NCBI GenBank assembly: GCA_905235425.1
Contig: CAJOKY010000050.1
Span: 1 to 10,960, forward strand
Reading direction: 5' to 3'
Length of the DNA: 10,960 nucleotides
Source of the DNA: an uncultured Selenomonadaceae bacterium
GTDB lineage: Bacteria; Bacillota; Negativicutes; Selenomonadales; Selenomonadaceae
Below the pieces are notes generated by a model. That model saw only the letters and a program-made list of their open reading frames with translations, was not told where the DNA came from and did not search any database. Shown here piece by piece: positions 1 through 6,414 of the stretch. Position numbers and translations under genes: made by a program. Within the stretch, counting starts at the first letter, position 1. Each line of letters starts with the position of its first letter.

Positions 1-25
1 GATATTAAGCCCAAAATAAAAACCC

Positions 26-56
26 GCGTGACGCCTTTAAGAAGGGTGCGTGACGC
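26..56. repeat. Direct repeat GCGTGACGC, two copies
   Basis: The 9-base word GCGTGACGC occurs at 26-34 and again at 48-56, 22 bases apart. The second half of copy one (ACGC) and the start of copy two (GCGT) can also pair across a short CTT/AAG stem to make a weak hairpin. I see no T-tract after it and no gene in bases 1-173. It could belong to the tail of a gene or transcript lying to the left. Function unknown. Confidence 0.4.
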
Positions 57-101
57 AGGAGCAAAAGTAGTAAAGACATTGGTACGCAGGGGTAAAGATT
101 A

Positions 102-150
102 GTGAGTAGTAAGTACTACAAGCTACCTGCTACCATCTAATTCTTAATTC
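102..150. repeat. Phased heptad array 1 (upstream of the CobT-like gene)
   Basis: Seven consecutive 7-base units run in phase: GTGAGTA and GTAAGTA first, then CTACAAG, CTACCTG, CTACCAT, and finally the more degenerate CTAATTC and TTAATTC. The change from GTA-type to CTA-type units falls on a small perfect dyad (GTAGT at 106-110, ACTAC at 115-119). Degenerate 7-base units may extend left to about 88. The same design, with related words, appears at 2242-2310 and 5253-5335. An in-frame stop (138-140) for the downstream gene lies inside the array. Confidence 0.55.
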
Positions 151-151
151 C

Positions 152-159
152 AAAGGGGG
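152..159 (+). promoter_or_regulatory. Ribosome binding site of the CobT-like gene
   Basis: AAAGGGGG sits 14 bases before the ATG at 174, which is further than usual. The codons between this site and the ATG are open, but no other ATG, GTG or TTG lies in frame between the stop at 138-140 and 174, so 174 is the only standard start available. Confidence 0.45.
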
Positions 160-173
160 CGCCAATTTTTTTT

Positions 174-2237
174 ATGACTTTTACAGATATGTCGGCAACT
201 TACCGCAGTATAGGACCTGCCAAAAAATGCACGTTTATTTTCTGTGCGGATCATGGCGTTGCTAAAATGAATGTCAGCGCTTATCCTCAAAAAACTACTG
301 CTGATATGGTGAAAAATTATTTAGTATATAAAGGTGCGGCGGCTAATGCCTTTGCAAAATTCGCAGATTCTGAATTGGTAGTAGTCGACGTTGGCGTTGA
401 CGCCGATATTTCAGATTTGCCTGAATTGGTTGACAGGAAAATTGCACGCGGCACTAAAAATATCGCTGAAGGTCCTGCCATGACGCGTGCGCAGGCTCGT
501 AAATCGATTAAAGTCGGTAAAGATCTTGCAGAAAAGGCGATTAAGGCGGGATTTAACTGCTTTTTAGTAGGCGAAATGGGCATTGCCAATACTACGGTTG
601 CCTCTGCCATTACGTCGGCAGTTTTGAGTTTGCCGCCGCGCAAAGTCACGGGACGCGGTTCAAACATTTCAGATAAAAAATTTAGGAATAAGTTAAAAGT
701 CGTACGTCAAGCGTTGCAAGTTAATAATCCCGATTCTTTGGACGGCATAGACATTTTGTCAAAGGTAGGAGGCTTTGAATTTGGCGCAATGGCAGGCGTT
801 ATGATTGCCGCCGCACGTCATAACTGCGTGGTAATTTTAGATGGCTTTAACACTACAGCCGCCGCGCTTATTGCCGATTTACTTGAGCCGGGCATTTCTG
901 AAAATATGATAGCGTCGCACGTCGGCAGGGAAGTCGGTCATTTACCGGCACTGCAATATTTGACATTGCCGCCTATGTTCACGTTAAACCTTGCACTAGG
1001 TGAAGCTATCGGCTCGTCAATAGCCGCGCGAATTTTAGATAGAATTGTTTATATTTATGTATGCGGTCCCGATGCAGATTTTCATGGAACTTTGGACGAT
1101 TTCCGCGAAGAGGAAGAAGAGGAAATGCTTGAAAGACTGCTTGAAAAAATAAATGAAGACAACGACGGGCAATTTGAGAATTTTGAAGATTTTCAAGAGT
1201 ATATGGAAAAGCGTTTCGGTGAAGAGGTGCATATTGAAGAGGTTGAATTGGACTTTCAAATAAGTGACGATGAACGCCTTGAAAGTTTTATACCGCCTTT
1301 CAGCGTGAATACCTTCAATATTCCGCGCTCCTATCCAATGCTTGTACGCTCAATGACAAATGACAATGAAAATCTTGTTAAAGCTACGGATAAAACTTTT
1401 GATTTTTACTTGAAGACGATGCCTAAACTTCATTTTAAAGCTATGGAAAAGTGCCGCGAACAATTCGACAATCTTACCAAGCCGCGTCAGAGTTTGGGAC
1501 TTTTGGAAGATATAGCAATACAAATTGCCGGCATTACAAATGTAAATATTCCTACAAACAATTTGCGTCATGCCGCGCTTGCATTTACCAATTCTGAAAA
1601 TACGCCTTCAGAAGAACAGAAAGTCTACCGTTCGCAGAAAAAAGGTAGTCGCCGCAACGTGTCAATGGATTTCAGCATGACGTGCCGTACTTTCGCCATG
1701 AAAATTTTTATGGGCATTGTTGATGCCAATGCAGACCCTACCGCCGCCTTTGATTTCGGCAGAAATTTAGCAGAGGAAATTTCATTTTCAATGCCGATTA
1801 TAGCGCTTACTGAATTGAGTGACTGGCATCTTGACAAGCTGGATGAAAAATTTGCTAAAGCTTTGCTCAAAAAAAATGGCGATTTCAAAGTATCGCCTGA
1901 AGATTTATTAAATGCCGTTCCCCAAAATTTTCGCTGTCTTACAAGCGCGATTATTGGAGCGATTATTTCTGCCGCGCACAATTCAACACTGATTGTGGTA
2001 GATTGCGGCGCCGTTGAAATTATTGCACGTTACCTTGAGGCAATGTGTCCTGAAATTCGCCCGTTCATTTTGCATGCCACGCAACTTATAAATTACCATT
2101 TTTCGCCCGGTATGAGAATTGGTTTTGACGGTGAAGTTGCATGCGTTGGTGTAGAAATTGCCGAAGCCGCACTTTCCGCGCTTAATGATATGAAAACGTT
2201 CACTCAAGCCAATGTTGAAGGCGAGGTAAATAATTAA
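174..2237 (+). CDS. cobT: Two-domain CobT-family phosphoribosyltransferase (ArsAB-like fusion)
   Basis: CobT enzymes transfer the phosphoribosyl group of nicotinate mononucleotide to the lower-ligand base of cobamides. Domain 1 (about residues 18-290) keeps the family motifs: DHGV at 26-29, SAYPQ at 35-39, GEMGIANTT at 133-141, GGFEFGAMAG at 199-208, SHVGREVGH at 248-256 and LGEAIG at 275-280. Glu134 and Glu277 match the active-site glutamates of Salmonella CobT. An acidic linker (about 300-415) leads to domain 2 (about 416-680). Domain 2 opens with the family's N-terminal signature, NLTKPRQSLGLLE (433-445), but has lost the DHGV, SH...E.GH and LGEGTG motifs. Domain 1 lacks exactly that N-terminal signature. 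Known family: Sporomusa ArsA and ArsB form a heterodimer with only ArsA active, making phenolyl cobamides. By inference this is a one-chain version of such a pair; the base it uses is unknown. It could also be a decaying gene. Confidence 0.78.
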   Translation: MTFTDMSATYRSIGPAKKCTFIFCADHGVAKMNVSAYPQKTTADMVKNYLVYKGAAANAFAKFADSELVVVDVGVDADISDLPELVDRKIARGTKNIAEGPAMTRAQARKSIKVGKDLAEKAIKAGFNCFLVGEMGIANTTVASAITSAVLSLPPRKVTGRGSNISDKKFRNKLKVVRQALQVNNPDSLDGIDILSKVGGFEFGAMAGVMIAAARHNCVVILDGFNTTAAALIADLLEPGISENMIASHVGREVGHLPALQYLTLPPMFTLNLALGEAIGSSIAARILDRIVYIYVCGPDADFHGTLDDFREEEEEEMLERLLEKINEDNDGQFENFEDFQEYMEKRFGEEVHIEEVELDFQISDDERLESFIPPFSVNTFNIPRSYPMLVRSMTNDNENLVKATDKTFDFYLKTMPKLHFKAMEKCREQFDNLTKPRQSLGLLEDIAIQIAGITNVNIPTNNLRHAALAFTNSENTPSEEQKVYRSQKKGSRRNVSMDFSMTCRTFAMKIFMGIVDANADPTAAFDFGRNLAEEISFSMPIIALTELSDWHLDKLDEKFAKALLKKNGDFKVSPEDLLNAVPQNFRCLTSAIIGAIISAAHNSTLIVVDCGAVEIIARYLEAMCPEIRPFILHATQLINYHFSPGMRIGFDGEVACVGVEIAEAALSALNDMKTFTQANVEGEVNN

Positions 2238-2241
2238 GATA

Positions 2242-2310
2242 GGGATTAGGGAACAGGGATTAGGGAGCAGGGATTAGCTAAAAGCTAAAAGCTAACAGCT
2301 AACAGCTAAT
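2242..2310. repeat. Phased heptad array 2 (between convergent genes)
   Basis: Ten units stay in 7-base phase. Five are G-rich (GGGATTA three times, with GGGAACA and GGGAGCA between them), then GCTAAAA twice, GCTAACA twice, and a last partial GCTAAT. The array fills the whole gap between the stop of the CobT-like gene (2237) and the stop of ybaB (2312). The units share the GGGA..A word with array 3 in the cheB/epimerase gap. Seven-base phasing without unique spacers excludes a CRISPR array. Confidence 0.85.
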
Positions 2311-2312
2311 CC
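2271..2312 (+). terminator. Possible terminator: 9-bp inverted repeat around the GCTAAMA units
   Basis: GGATTAGCT (2271-2279) and AGCTAATCC (2304-2312) are perfect reverse complements, with a 24-base loop made of the GCTAAMA repeats. On the plus strand the second arm is followed by TATTTCTTT, so it may end transcription of the CobT-like gene. The stem is poor in GC and the T-run is broken, so this is weak. The right arm overlaps the first base of the ybaB stop codon. Confidence 0.3.
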
Positions 2313-2695
2313 TATTTCTTTCCACCGCCGAGAAGACCGCCAAGCATATCAGCCATATCACCAAGACCTGCGCCGCCAAGTCCGCCAAGTGCATTTCCTG
2401 CAAACGCCGCCATATTGGCGTTTATTTTTTTGTCAATTTCAACATTCGCCGCATTGACAGCGCTTACTACCAAATCTTCAATAGCCGAAACGTCGCCTTC
2501 ATCAACAAGCTCTTTAGCAATTTTAATTTCAGTTACCTGCTTTTCGCCGTTTACCGTAGCCGTAACCATGCCGCCGCCTACTGTAGCCGTCGCGGTTTCT
2601 TGTCTAAGCTTTTCCTTGTTAGCCTCAAAGCTCTGCTGAATCATTTGCGCCTGTTTCATAAGTTCGCCGAGATTAAAACCTGGTGTTTGTGCCAT
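2312..2695 (-). CDS. ybaB: YbaB/EbfC family nucleoid-associated protein
   Basis: A 127-residue member of the small DNA-binding YbaB/EbfC family, which forms dimers and coats or bends DNA. The family pattern is clear: an N-terminal helix region (GELMKQAQMIQQSFEANKEKL), the central V-GGGMV-ATVNGEKQV-EI strand pair, then V-DAANVEIDKKI-like helices. The tail (about 100-127) is rich in Gly, Met and Leu and ends in GGGKK, longer and more glycine-rich than in E. coli YbaB (about 109 residues). It lies 32 bases after dnaX on the same strand, the classic dnaX-ybaB arrangement. The gene recR, which often follows, is not here; the next gene runs the other way. The start is supported by GAGG about 10 bases upstream. 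Transcription probably comes from the dnaX promoter. Confidence 0.93.
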   Translation of the reverse strand: MAQTPGFNLGELMKQAQMIQQSFEANKEKLRQETATATVGGGMVTATVNGEKQVTEIKIAKELVDEGDVSAIEDLVVSAVNAANVEIDKKINANMAAFAGNALGGLGGAGLGDMADMLGGLLGGGKK

Positions 2696-2727
2696 TTTTA
2701 AAAATCCTCACTTTCAAAAAAATCTTA

Positions 2728-4197
2728 TTAAAAATTATCAATGTTTTCATCAGACGGACTGCCGATTTGAAGAACGTCCATTGCCGTTTTAAGCTCATTT
2801 CTGTCGCGCTCGTCCATATCTTGATATTCTGCGTGACCGTCATTTTTTTGATTGACAACTTTTTCAATTCTAATTTTACGTTTTATTTTCCTTGAAATGT
2901 AATCTTCAAATCTTTCACGGCGATCATCGGTAAACATATTTGCCAAACTCTGTGAAGTAAATGCAAGCGTCACCACGTTGTTTACAAATTTTAAAATAGT
3001 CACGTCACGCAACATTGCACGCATATTTTTTTCATTATCCGGAAGGCTACCGCGCATATCGTAAAAAATTTTCTTTATATCATCCAAAGATTCAACATTT
3101 GAAATGCTTTTTTGTGAAAAATTTTCAGCTTGACTTTGAACTTTCGGCGCGGCAATTTTCATAAGCGCCATTTCCAAAATTATGTCGGGAATGCCTGAAT
3201 ATTGCATTTCAGCAATAATTTTACGAATTTCTGCAGAAAAATTCTCTATGTCAGTCAATCCGGAGTCAGTGTGATTTTTCAAACAATTATATTCAATATC
3301 GCGCAGTCTGCCTATTAACGCTTCGGCAATGGACACTGCAGACAAGCCGGAACGAAATGCGTTGCTTAATGCGGCACTTAATGCAGTACGATTTTGCGAT
3401 TTAACGGCAGAAATAATTTCGTCTAAATCTGCATCTGACACCAAACCTAATGTCTTTTCTACGTCTTTAAGCGAAATGGTTTTATCAGCCGTAGCATAGC
3501 ACTGGTCGAAGTACGTAACGGCATCGCGCATTGAACCTTCGGCAAGTCGTGCAATTTTTTTTCTCGCTTCTTTATCAATTTCGACGTTAAGAGAACCCGA
3601 TAATTTTTTCAGGTACGACGCTATCAAGTCGTTTGATATAAGATGAAAATTTAAAATTTGGCAACGTGATCTTATTGTCTGCGGAACTTTGTTAAATTCT
3701 GTCGTAGCCAAAAAAAACGCTACATGCGGCGGCGGTTCTTCGATTAATTTCAAAATAGAATTTACCGCCTCGAATGACAGCATGTGAACTTCGTCTATTA
3801 TGAAAGTTTTAACGCGTGACTGCAACGGTGCAAGACTTGCCGTAGACAAAAGGCGGCTTACGTCTTCAACGGAGCGATTGGACGCGGCGTCAAATTCCAC
3901 GTTGTCAGGTGAAGAATTTACACTCAGACATGAAGGACACTGGTCGCAGGGTATTTCCGTTGCGTTAAGCTCTCGACCTTCTTTTTGCGCTTCCAAGACT
4001 TTTTCGCAGTTCATAGCCTTTGCCAAAATTCTTGCGGTTGAAGTTTTTCCGGTGCCGCGCGTTCCAACCAAAAGATATGCGTGCGAAAGTCTTGAATTTG
4101 AAATTGCTCGTGTAAGCGCCGTTGTAATATGTTCCTGTCCTATAAGTTGTGCCAAATTTTGCGGTCTCACTCGCGTATATAATGCTTCATACGCCAA
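2728..4197 (-). CDS. dnaX: DNA polymerase III subunit gamma/tau
   Basis: The clamp-loader ATPase subunit of the replicative polymerase. From the TTG start chosen here it has 489 residues. Visible motifs: Walker A GTRGTGKT (45-52), the four zinc-binding cysteines (64, 84, 87, 90), the Walker B DEVH (135-138), sensor 1 ATTE (164-167), the arginine-finger SRC motif (177-179) and sensor 2 GSMRDA (221-226). A C-terminal oligomerisation and tau-like region follows, about as long as in other short Firmicute DnaX proteins. I chose TTG at 4197 because it gives MAYEALYTRVRPQ, matching the usual N-terminus, and has GAGGTG six bases upstream. A GTG at 4206 would add three residues but has only a weak AAAGAA site. 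It is co-transcribed with ybaB. A run of seven A near the end (2849-2843 on the coding strand) is discussed as a finding. Confidence 0.95.
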   Translation of the reverse strand: MAYEALYTRVRPQNLAQLIGQEHITTALTRAISNSRLSHAYLLVGTRGTGKTSTARILAKAMNCEKVLEAQKEGRELNATEIPCDQCPSCLSVNSSPDNVEFDAASNRSVEDVSRLLSTASLAPLQSRVKTFIIDEVHMLSFEAVNSILKLIEEPPPHVAFFLATTEFNKVPQTIRSRCQILNFHLISNDLIASYLKKLSGSLNVEIDKEARKKIARLAEGSMRDAVTYFDQCYATADKTISLKDVEKTLGLVSDADLDEIISAVKSQNRTALSAALSNAFRSGLSAVSIAEALIGRLRDIEYNCLKNHTDSGLTDIENFSAEIRKIIAEMQYSGIPDIILEMALMKIAAPKVQSQAENFSQKSISNVESLDDIKKIFYDMRGSLPDNEKNMRAMLRDVTILKFVNNVVTLAFTSQSLANMFTDDRRERFEDYISRKIKRKIRIEKVVNQKNDGHAEYQDMDERDRNELKTAMDVLQIGSPSDENIDNF

Positions 4198-4203
4198 TTT
4201 TTT

Positions 4204-4209
4204 CACCTC
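4204..4209 (-). promoter_or_regulatory. Shine-Dalgarno site deciding the dnaX start
   Basis: GAGGTG on the minus strand lies six bases before the TTG at 4197-4195. The GTG that an automatic caller would choose as start is part of this site, which argues that it is the ribosome site rather than the start codon. Confidence 0.6.
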
Positions 4210-4235
4210 GATTCTTTCAACCGAATTTAAAACGA

Positions 4236-4264
4236 ATTATAGCAAAGACATTTTTTTTGGTCAA
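4236..4264 (-). promoter_or_regulatory. Promoter of dnaX-ybaB
   Basis: On the minus strand the -35 TTGACC (4264-4259) and -10 TATAAT (4241-4236) are exactly 17 bases apart, and the -10 is preceded by TGC (extended -10). It is a near-consensus housekeeping promoter about 40 bases before the dnaX start and just after the terminator of the epimerase gene. Confidence 0.85.
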
Positions 4265-4272
4265 TTTTTGCT

Positions 4273-4305
4273 AAAAAAAATTCCCTACCAAAATTTTTGG
4301 TTGGG
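4273..4305 (-). terminator. Intrinsic terminator of the cheB-epimerase run
   Basis: Read on the minus strand, CCCAACCAA (4305-4297) pairs with TTGGTAGGG (4291-4283) apart from one A-A mismatch, and AATTTTTTTT follows. It lies about 43 bases after the epimerase stop and separates it from the dnaX promoter. On the plus strand the same hairpin is followed by CTTTT, so it may work weakly in both directions. Confidence 0.8.
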
Positions 4306-4348
4306 CTTTTGAAAAATTTTTATGTTAATTTTTATGTCAGATTAAAAT

Positions 4349-5224
4349 TTATTCACCGACTATAAAAGTGTAATGCGTATCAAAAGATTTACCGACGTCA
4401 AGCTTATTTATGCCGTCTTTCTGCGTAATGTCGCCGGTGAAGTTTGCAAAGTCAGCATGTCCATGCCAAGGCTCAATGCAGAGGAAAGGTGCGCCGCCTT
4501 TATCCGGCGTCCAAATTCCCCAGTACGGAAAATCTTTTGCCTGCACTGTAATTTTCTTTGAACTTTTTTTAGAGCAGATTGTAACTTCGTCAGATTTTAA
4601 ATCGTCGAATACAAGCGCGTCACCTTTGAAAAGTTCATAGTTTAAATTCAGCGTCGTGCCGTCAAGCGTAGGTACTCTGTCACGTGAAAGAGGACCGGAA
4701 GGCAGTAACAAAATCCGCGCAGATTTTTCAGCATTGTTAAAGCTTAAATAGCAATCATCAAAATTTTCACCTTCGACAATCGGACATTTCAGCGCGGGAT
4801 GCGCACCGATTGAAAAGTATATCGGCTTATCGTCGAGATTTTTCACCAGCCAAACTACGTCAACCGTGTTATCTTTCAAAATGTAAGAAATTTCCAGCGA
4901 AAATTTGTAGGGATAAACTTTTAACGTTTCTTCGCTCCAATTAAGGCGAAAATCAATTTCGTCCTTGCCTTCGCGTACGCATTCAAAATCTGAAGTACGT
5001 GCGAAACCGTGACCGGGTAAATCGTATTCTTTGCCTTCTGCGCGGTACTTGCCGTTTACAAGCTTGCCGACGATAGGGAAAAGCACCGGCGAAGTGTACT
5101 TCCACCATTTGGGGTTGCCGTCAAAAAGATATTCCGTGCCGTCAGCGCCGGTCATTGATTTTAATTCGGCGCCGTGATCCGCGACGGTGATTGTCAGCTT
5201 GTCATTTTTCAGCGTGTGAATCAT
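4349..5224 (-). CDS. Aldose 1-epimerase family protein (LacX-like)
   Basis: A cytoplasmic galactose-mutarotase-fold protein of 291 residues, the usual length for the LacX-like branch. The fold's key residues are present: His72 in PGHGFAR, His142 in the GAHPA motif, and the catalytic-base Glu251 in CIEPWHG. Enzymes of this fold interconvert alpha and beta anomers of aldoses; the LacX branch has been little characterised and its sugar cannot be read from the sequence. No signal peptide is seen. The start has AGGAG 11 bases upstream. It follows the stand-alone cheB gene on the same strand with a 79-base gap holding heptad array 3, and is closed by the terminator at 4305-4273. I see no functional link to cheB beyond possible shared transcription. 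Confidence 0.88.
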   Translation of the reverse strand: MIHTLKNDKLTITVADHGAELKSMTGADGTEYLFDGNPKWWKYTSPVLFPIVGKLVNGKYRAEGKEYDLPGHGFARTSDFECVREGKDEIDFRLNWSEETLKVYPYKFSLEISYILKDNTVDVVWLVKNLDDKPIYFSIGAHPALKCPIVEGENFDDCYLSFNNAEKSARILLLPSGPLSRDRVPTLDGTTLNLNYELFKGDALVFDDLKSDEVTICSKKSSKKITVQAKDFPYWGIWTPDKGGAPFLCIEPWHGHADFANFTGDITQKDGINKLDVGKSFDTHYTFIVGE

Positions 5225-5252
5225 TAAAATTTCAACTCCTTTATGTTAGATT

Positions 5253-5335
5253 GTAGAGGGTAGATGGTAGGAGGTAGAGGGTAGAGAGTATGTTTTATAC
5301 TTCCTACTCCCTAATCCCTGTTCCCTGTTCCCTAC
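5253..5335. repeat. Phased heptad array 3 (cheB end and cheB/epimerase gap)
   Basis: Five units, GTAGAGG, GTAGATG, GTAGGAG, GTAGAGG and GTAGAGA, run in phase from 5253 to 5287. After a short AT core come five more of the opposite type, TTCCTAC, TCCCTAA, TCCCTGT (twice) and TCCCTAC, from 5301 to 5335. The two halves are partly complementary: GTAGAGAGTAT (5281-5291) can pair with ATACTTCCTAC (5297-5307), with one mismatch and one G-T pair around a GTTTT loop. The right half is read as the end of the cheB gene. Confidence 0.82.
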
Positions 5336-5909
5336 TTTTTAAAATATTCATAATTGCAAGCGCCATATTGTCCAAAGGTACTTGTTTGTCAACGGCGCCG
5401 CGATCAAAGGCAGATTTCGGCATACCATAAACTACGGACGTTGCCTCGTCTTGTCCAAGTGTCGGCGAACCTTTAGCCTTCATTTCCACAAGCCCTTCCG
5501 TGCCGTCGTGACCTATGCCGGTTAAAATTACGCCCAATGCTTCACCGCCTACCAATTCAGCAACCGATTTAAACAGTATGTCGACTGCAGGACGGCATGA
5601 ATGTACCGGCGCCGCCATGAAACAGCGTATTTGCAAAATCCCCGCCGCCGTTTTACGTAATTCCATATGTAAACCGCCGGGCGCAATGTAAACATGATTT
5701 TCCTTAATTACTTCGCCATGTTCGCCTTCTTTTACCGTAAGCGCACTTTCTTTGTTCAAGCGTTCAGCAAATAATTGGGAAAATTTTGGCGGAATGTGTT
5801 GTACTATGACGATTGGCGGCATAGGCGGATATAATTTCGGTATGACTGCCGCTAACGCCTCTGTTCCGCCGGTAGATGATCCTATTGCTATTAATTTTAT
5901 CTTGCCCAT
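5304..5909 (-). CDS. cheB: Stand-alone CheB-type protein-glutamate methylesterase domain
   Basis: A 201-residue CheB methylesterase domain. The catalytic triad is visible: Ser12 in IGSSTGGTEA, His38 in VQHIPP and Asp135 in LTGIGHDG. In the family this enzyme removes methyl groups from (and deamidates) chemoreceptor glutamates. Full-length CheB is about 350 residues with an N-terminal receiver domain that controls activity by phosphorylation. Here the receiver is absent and no frame upstream encodes one. No other chemotaxis gene is in the window, so the target is unknown; a receptor elsewhere or a non-chemotaxis role are both possible. The start ATG has GGGGAG four bases upstream. The last residues (REQGTGIRE) and the stop codon are encoded by heptad array 3, so the native C-terminus has probably been replaced or extended by repeat DNA. 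Confidence 0.9.
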   Translation of the reverse strand: MGKIKLIAIGSSTGGTEALAAVIPKLYPPMPPIVIVQHIPPKFSQLFAERLNKESALTVKEGEHGEVIKENHVYIAPGGLHMELRKTAAGILQIRCFMAAPVHSCRPAVDILFKSVAELVGGEALGVILTGIGHDGTEGLVEMKAKGSPTLGQDEATSVVYGMPKSAFDRGAVDKQVPLDNMALAIMNILKSREQGTGIRE

Positions 5910-5973
5910 ATCGCTCCCCTCTACCTCACAGCTTATTTTTTAATTTGATTCTTCCAAATAAAAAATTTTCCTG

Positions 5974-6007
5974 CAAAAAAAATACCGCCAACTTTCTATG
6001 TTGACGG
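5974..6007 (-). terminator. Intrinsic terminator of the secreted His/Pro-rich gene
   Basis: On the minus strand CCGTCAAC (6007-6000) pairs fully with GTTGGCGG (5992-5985), counting one G-U pair, around a 7-base loop. TATTTTTTTT follows at once. It begins 57 bases after the stop of the upstream gene and lies before cheB, so the two are probably separate transcripts. Confidence 0.82.
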
Positions 6008-6063
6008 AAAAAATTTTTTGTGATTATTATGGATTATACACTTATGGATTGGAGAATTTGCAA

Positions 6064-6366
6064 TCAGACTCTGCGCATTACATTGATGTTAATGTTTACT
6101 TTTCTATTACGTGTATTTGAATAGCCGGAGCGGTTATTATCGTGGCGGTTACCGTAACCCGTCCTGCCGTAATATTCTCTGTCATAGCGGTGATGCGGAG
6201 GAGGTGGCGGCGGAGGCATGTGGCGATGATGATGCGAAAGTACTTTGGATTCAACCTGCATTGTAGCAATATCGCTTGAAAGTTCTGCCGCCGAACTTGT
6301 ACCATTTAAACCGAAAATAAGTGCTGTACACAAAATCGCCGCCGCTAAAAAAGTTTTGCCTTTCAT
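6064..6366 (-). CDS. Small secreted His/Pro-rich protein of unknown function
   Basis: A 100-residue protein I do not recognise. It opens with a typical Sec signal peptide: Lys2 and Lys4, then the hydrophobic stretch FLAAAILCTALIFGL (6-20), and probable cleavage after SSAA (24-27). There is no good lipobox, as Cys13 is inside the hydrophobic core. The mature part has a HHHRH cluster (45-49), seven prolines (51-57) and HHR, then a basic, Arg/Asn/Tyr/Gly-rich tail ending in a KVNININVMRRV strand-like segment. The histidines suggest metal binding, but this is inference. I chose ATG at 6366 because AGGAG lies nine bases upstream; a TTG three codons earlier directly abuts the AGGAG and is an unlikely start. 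It has its own terminator (6007-5974) and a likely -10 at 6420-6415, so it looks monocistronic. Confidence 0.72.
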   Translation of the reverse strand: MKGKTFLAAAILCTALIFGLNGTSSAAELSSDIATMQVESKVLSHHHRHMPPPPPPPHHRYDREYYGRTGYGNRHDNNRSGYSNTRNRKVNININVMRRV

Positions 6367-6414
6367 TTTAGACAACTCCTAAAAAAAATTTTTACTGTCC
6401 TCTCGTTGCTACAA

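Noticed and set aside
1..173. Cobalamin riboswitch before the CobT-like gene
   Set aside because: I looked for the B12-box type sequence and its surrounding helices and did not find them. GACGCAGGAGC is only a loose resemblance.
2242..2310. CRISPR-like array
   Set aside because: The repeats are 7 bases long, directly adjoining and have no unique spacers; no cas gene is nearby.
2673..2867. 64-residue minus-strand frame overlapping the end of dnaX
   Set aside because: It is in the +1 frame relative to dnaX, has no ribosome site and looks like an out-of-frame reading; a -1 slip at the A7 run does not lead into it.
3800..4312. 170-residue plus-strand reading frame
   Set aside because: It is opposite the dnaX ATPase domain, the dnaX promoter and a terminator, and resembles no protein I know.
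6064..6096. Lipoprotein signal in the secreted His/Pro-rich protein
   Set aside because: The Cys is preceded by Leu inside the hydrophobic core and does not fit the lipobox; an A-X-A type cleavage site follows later.
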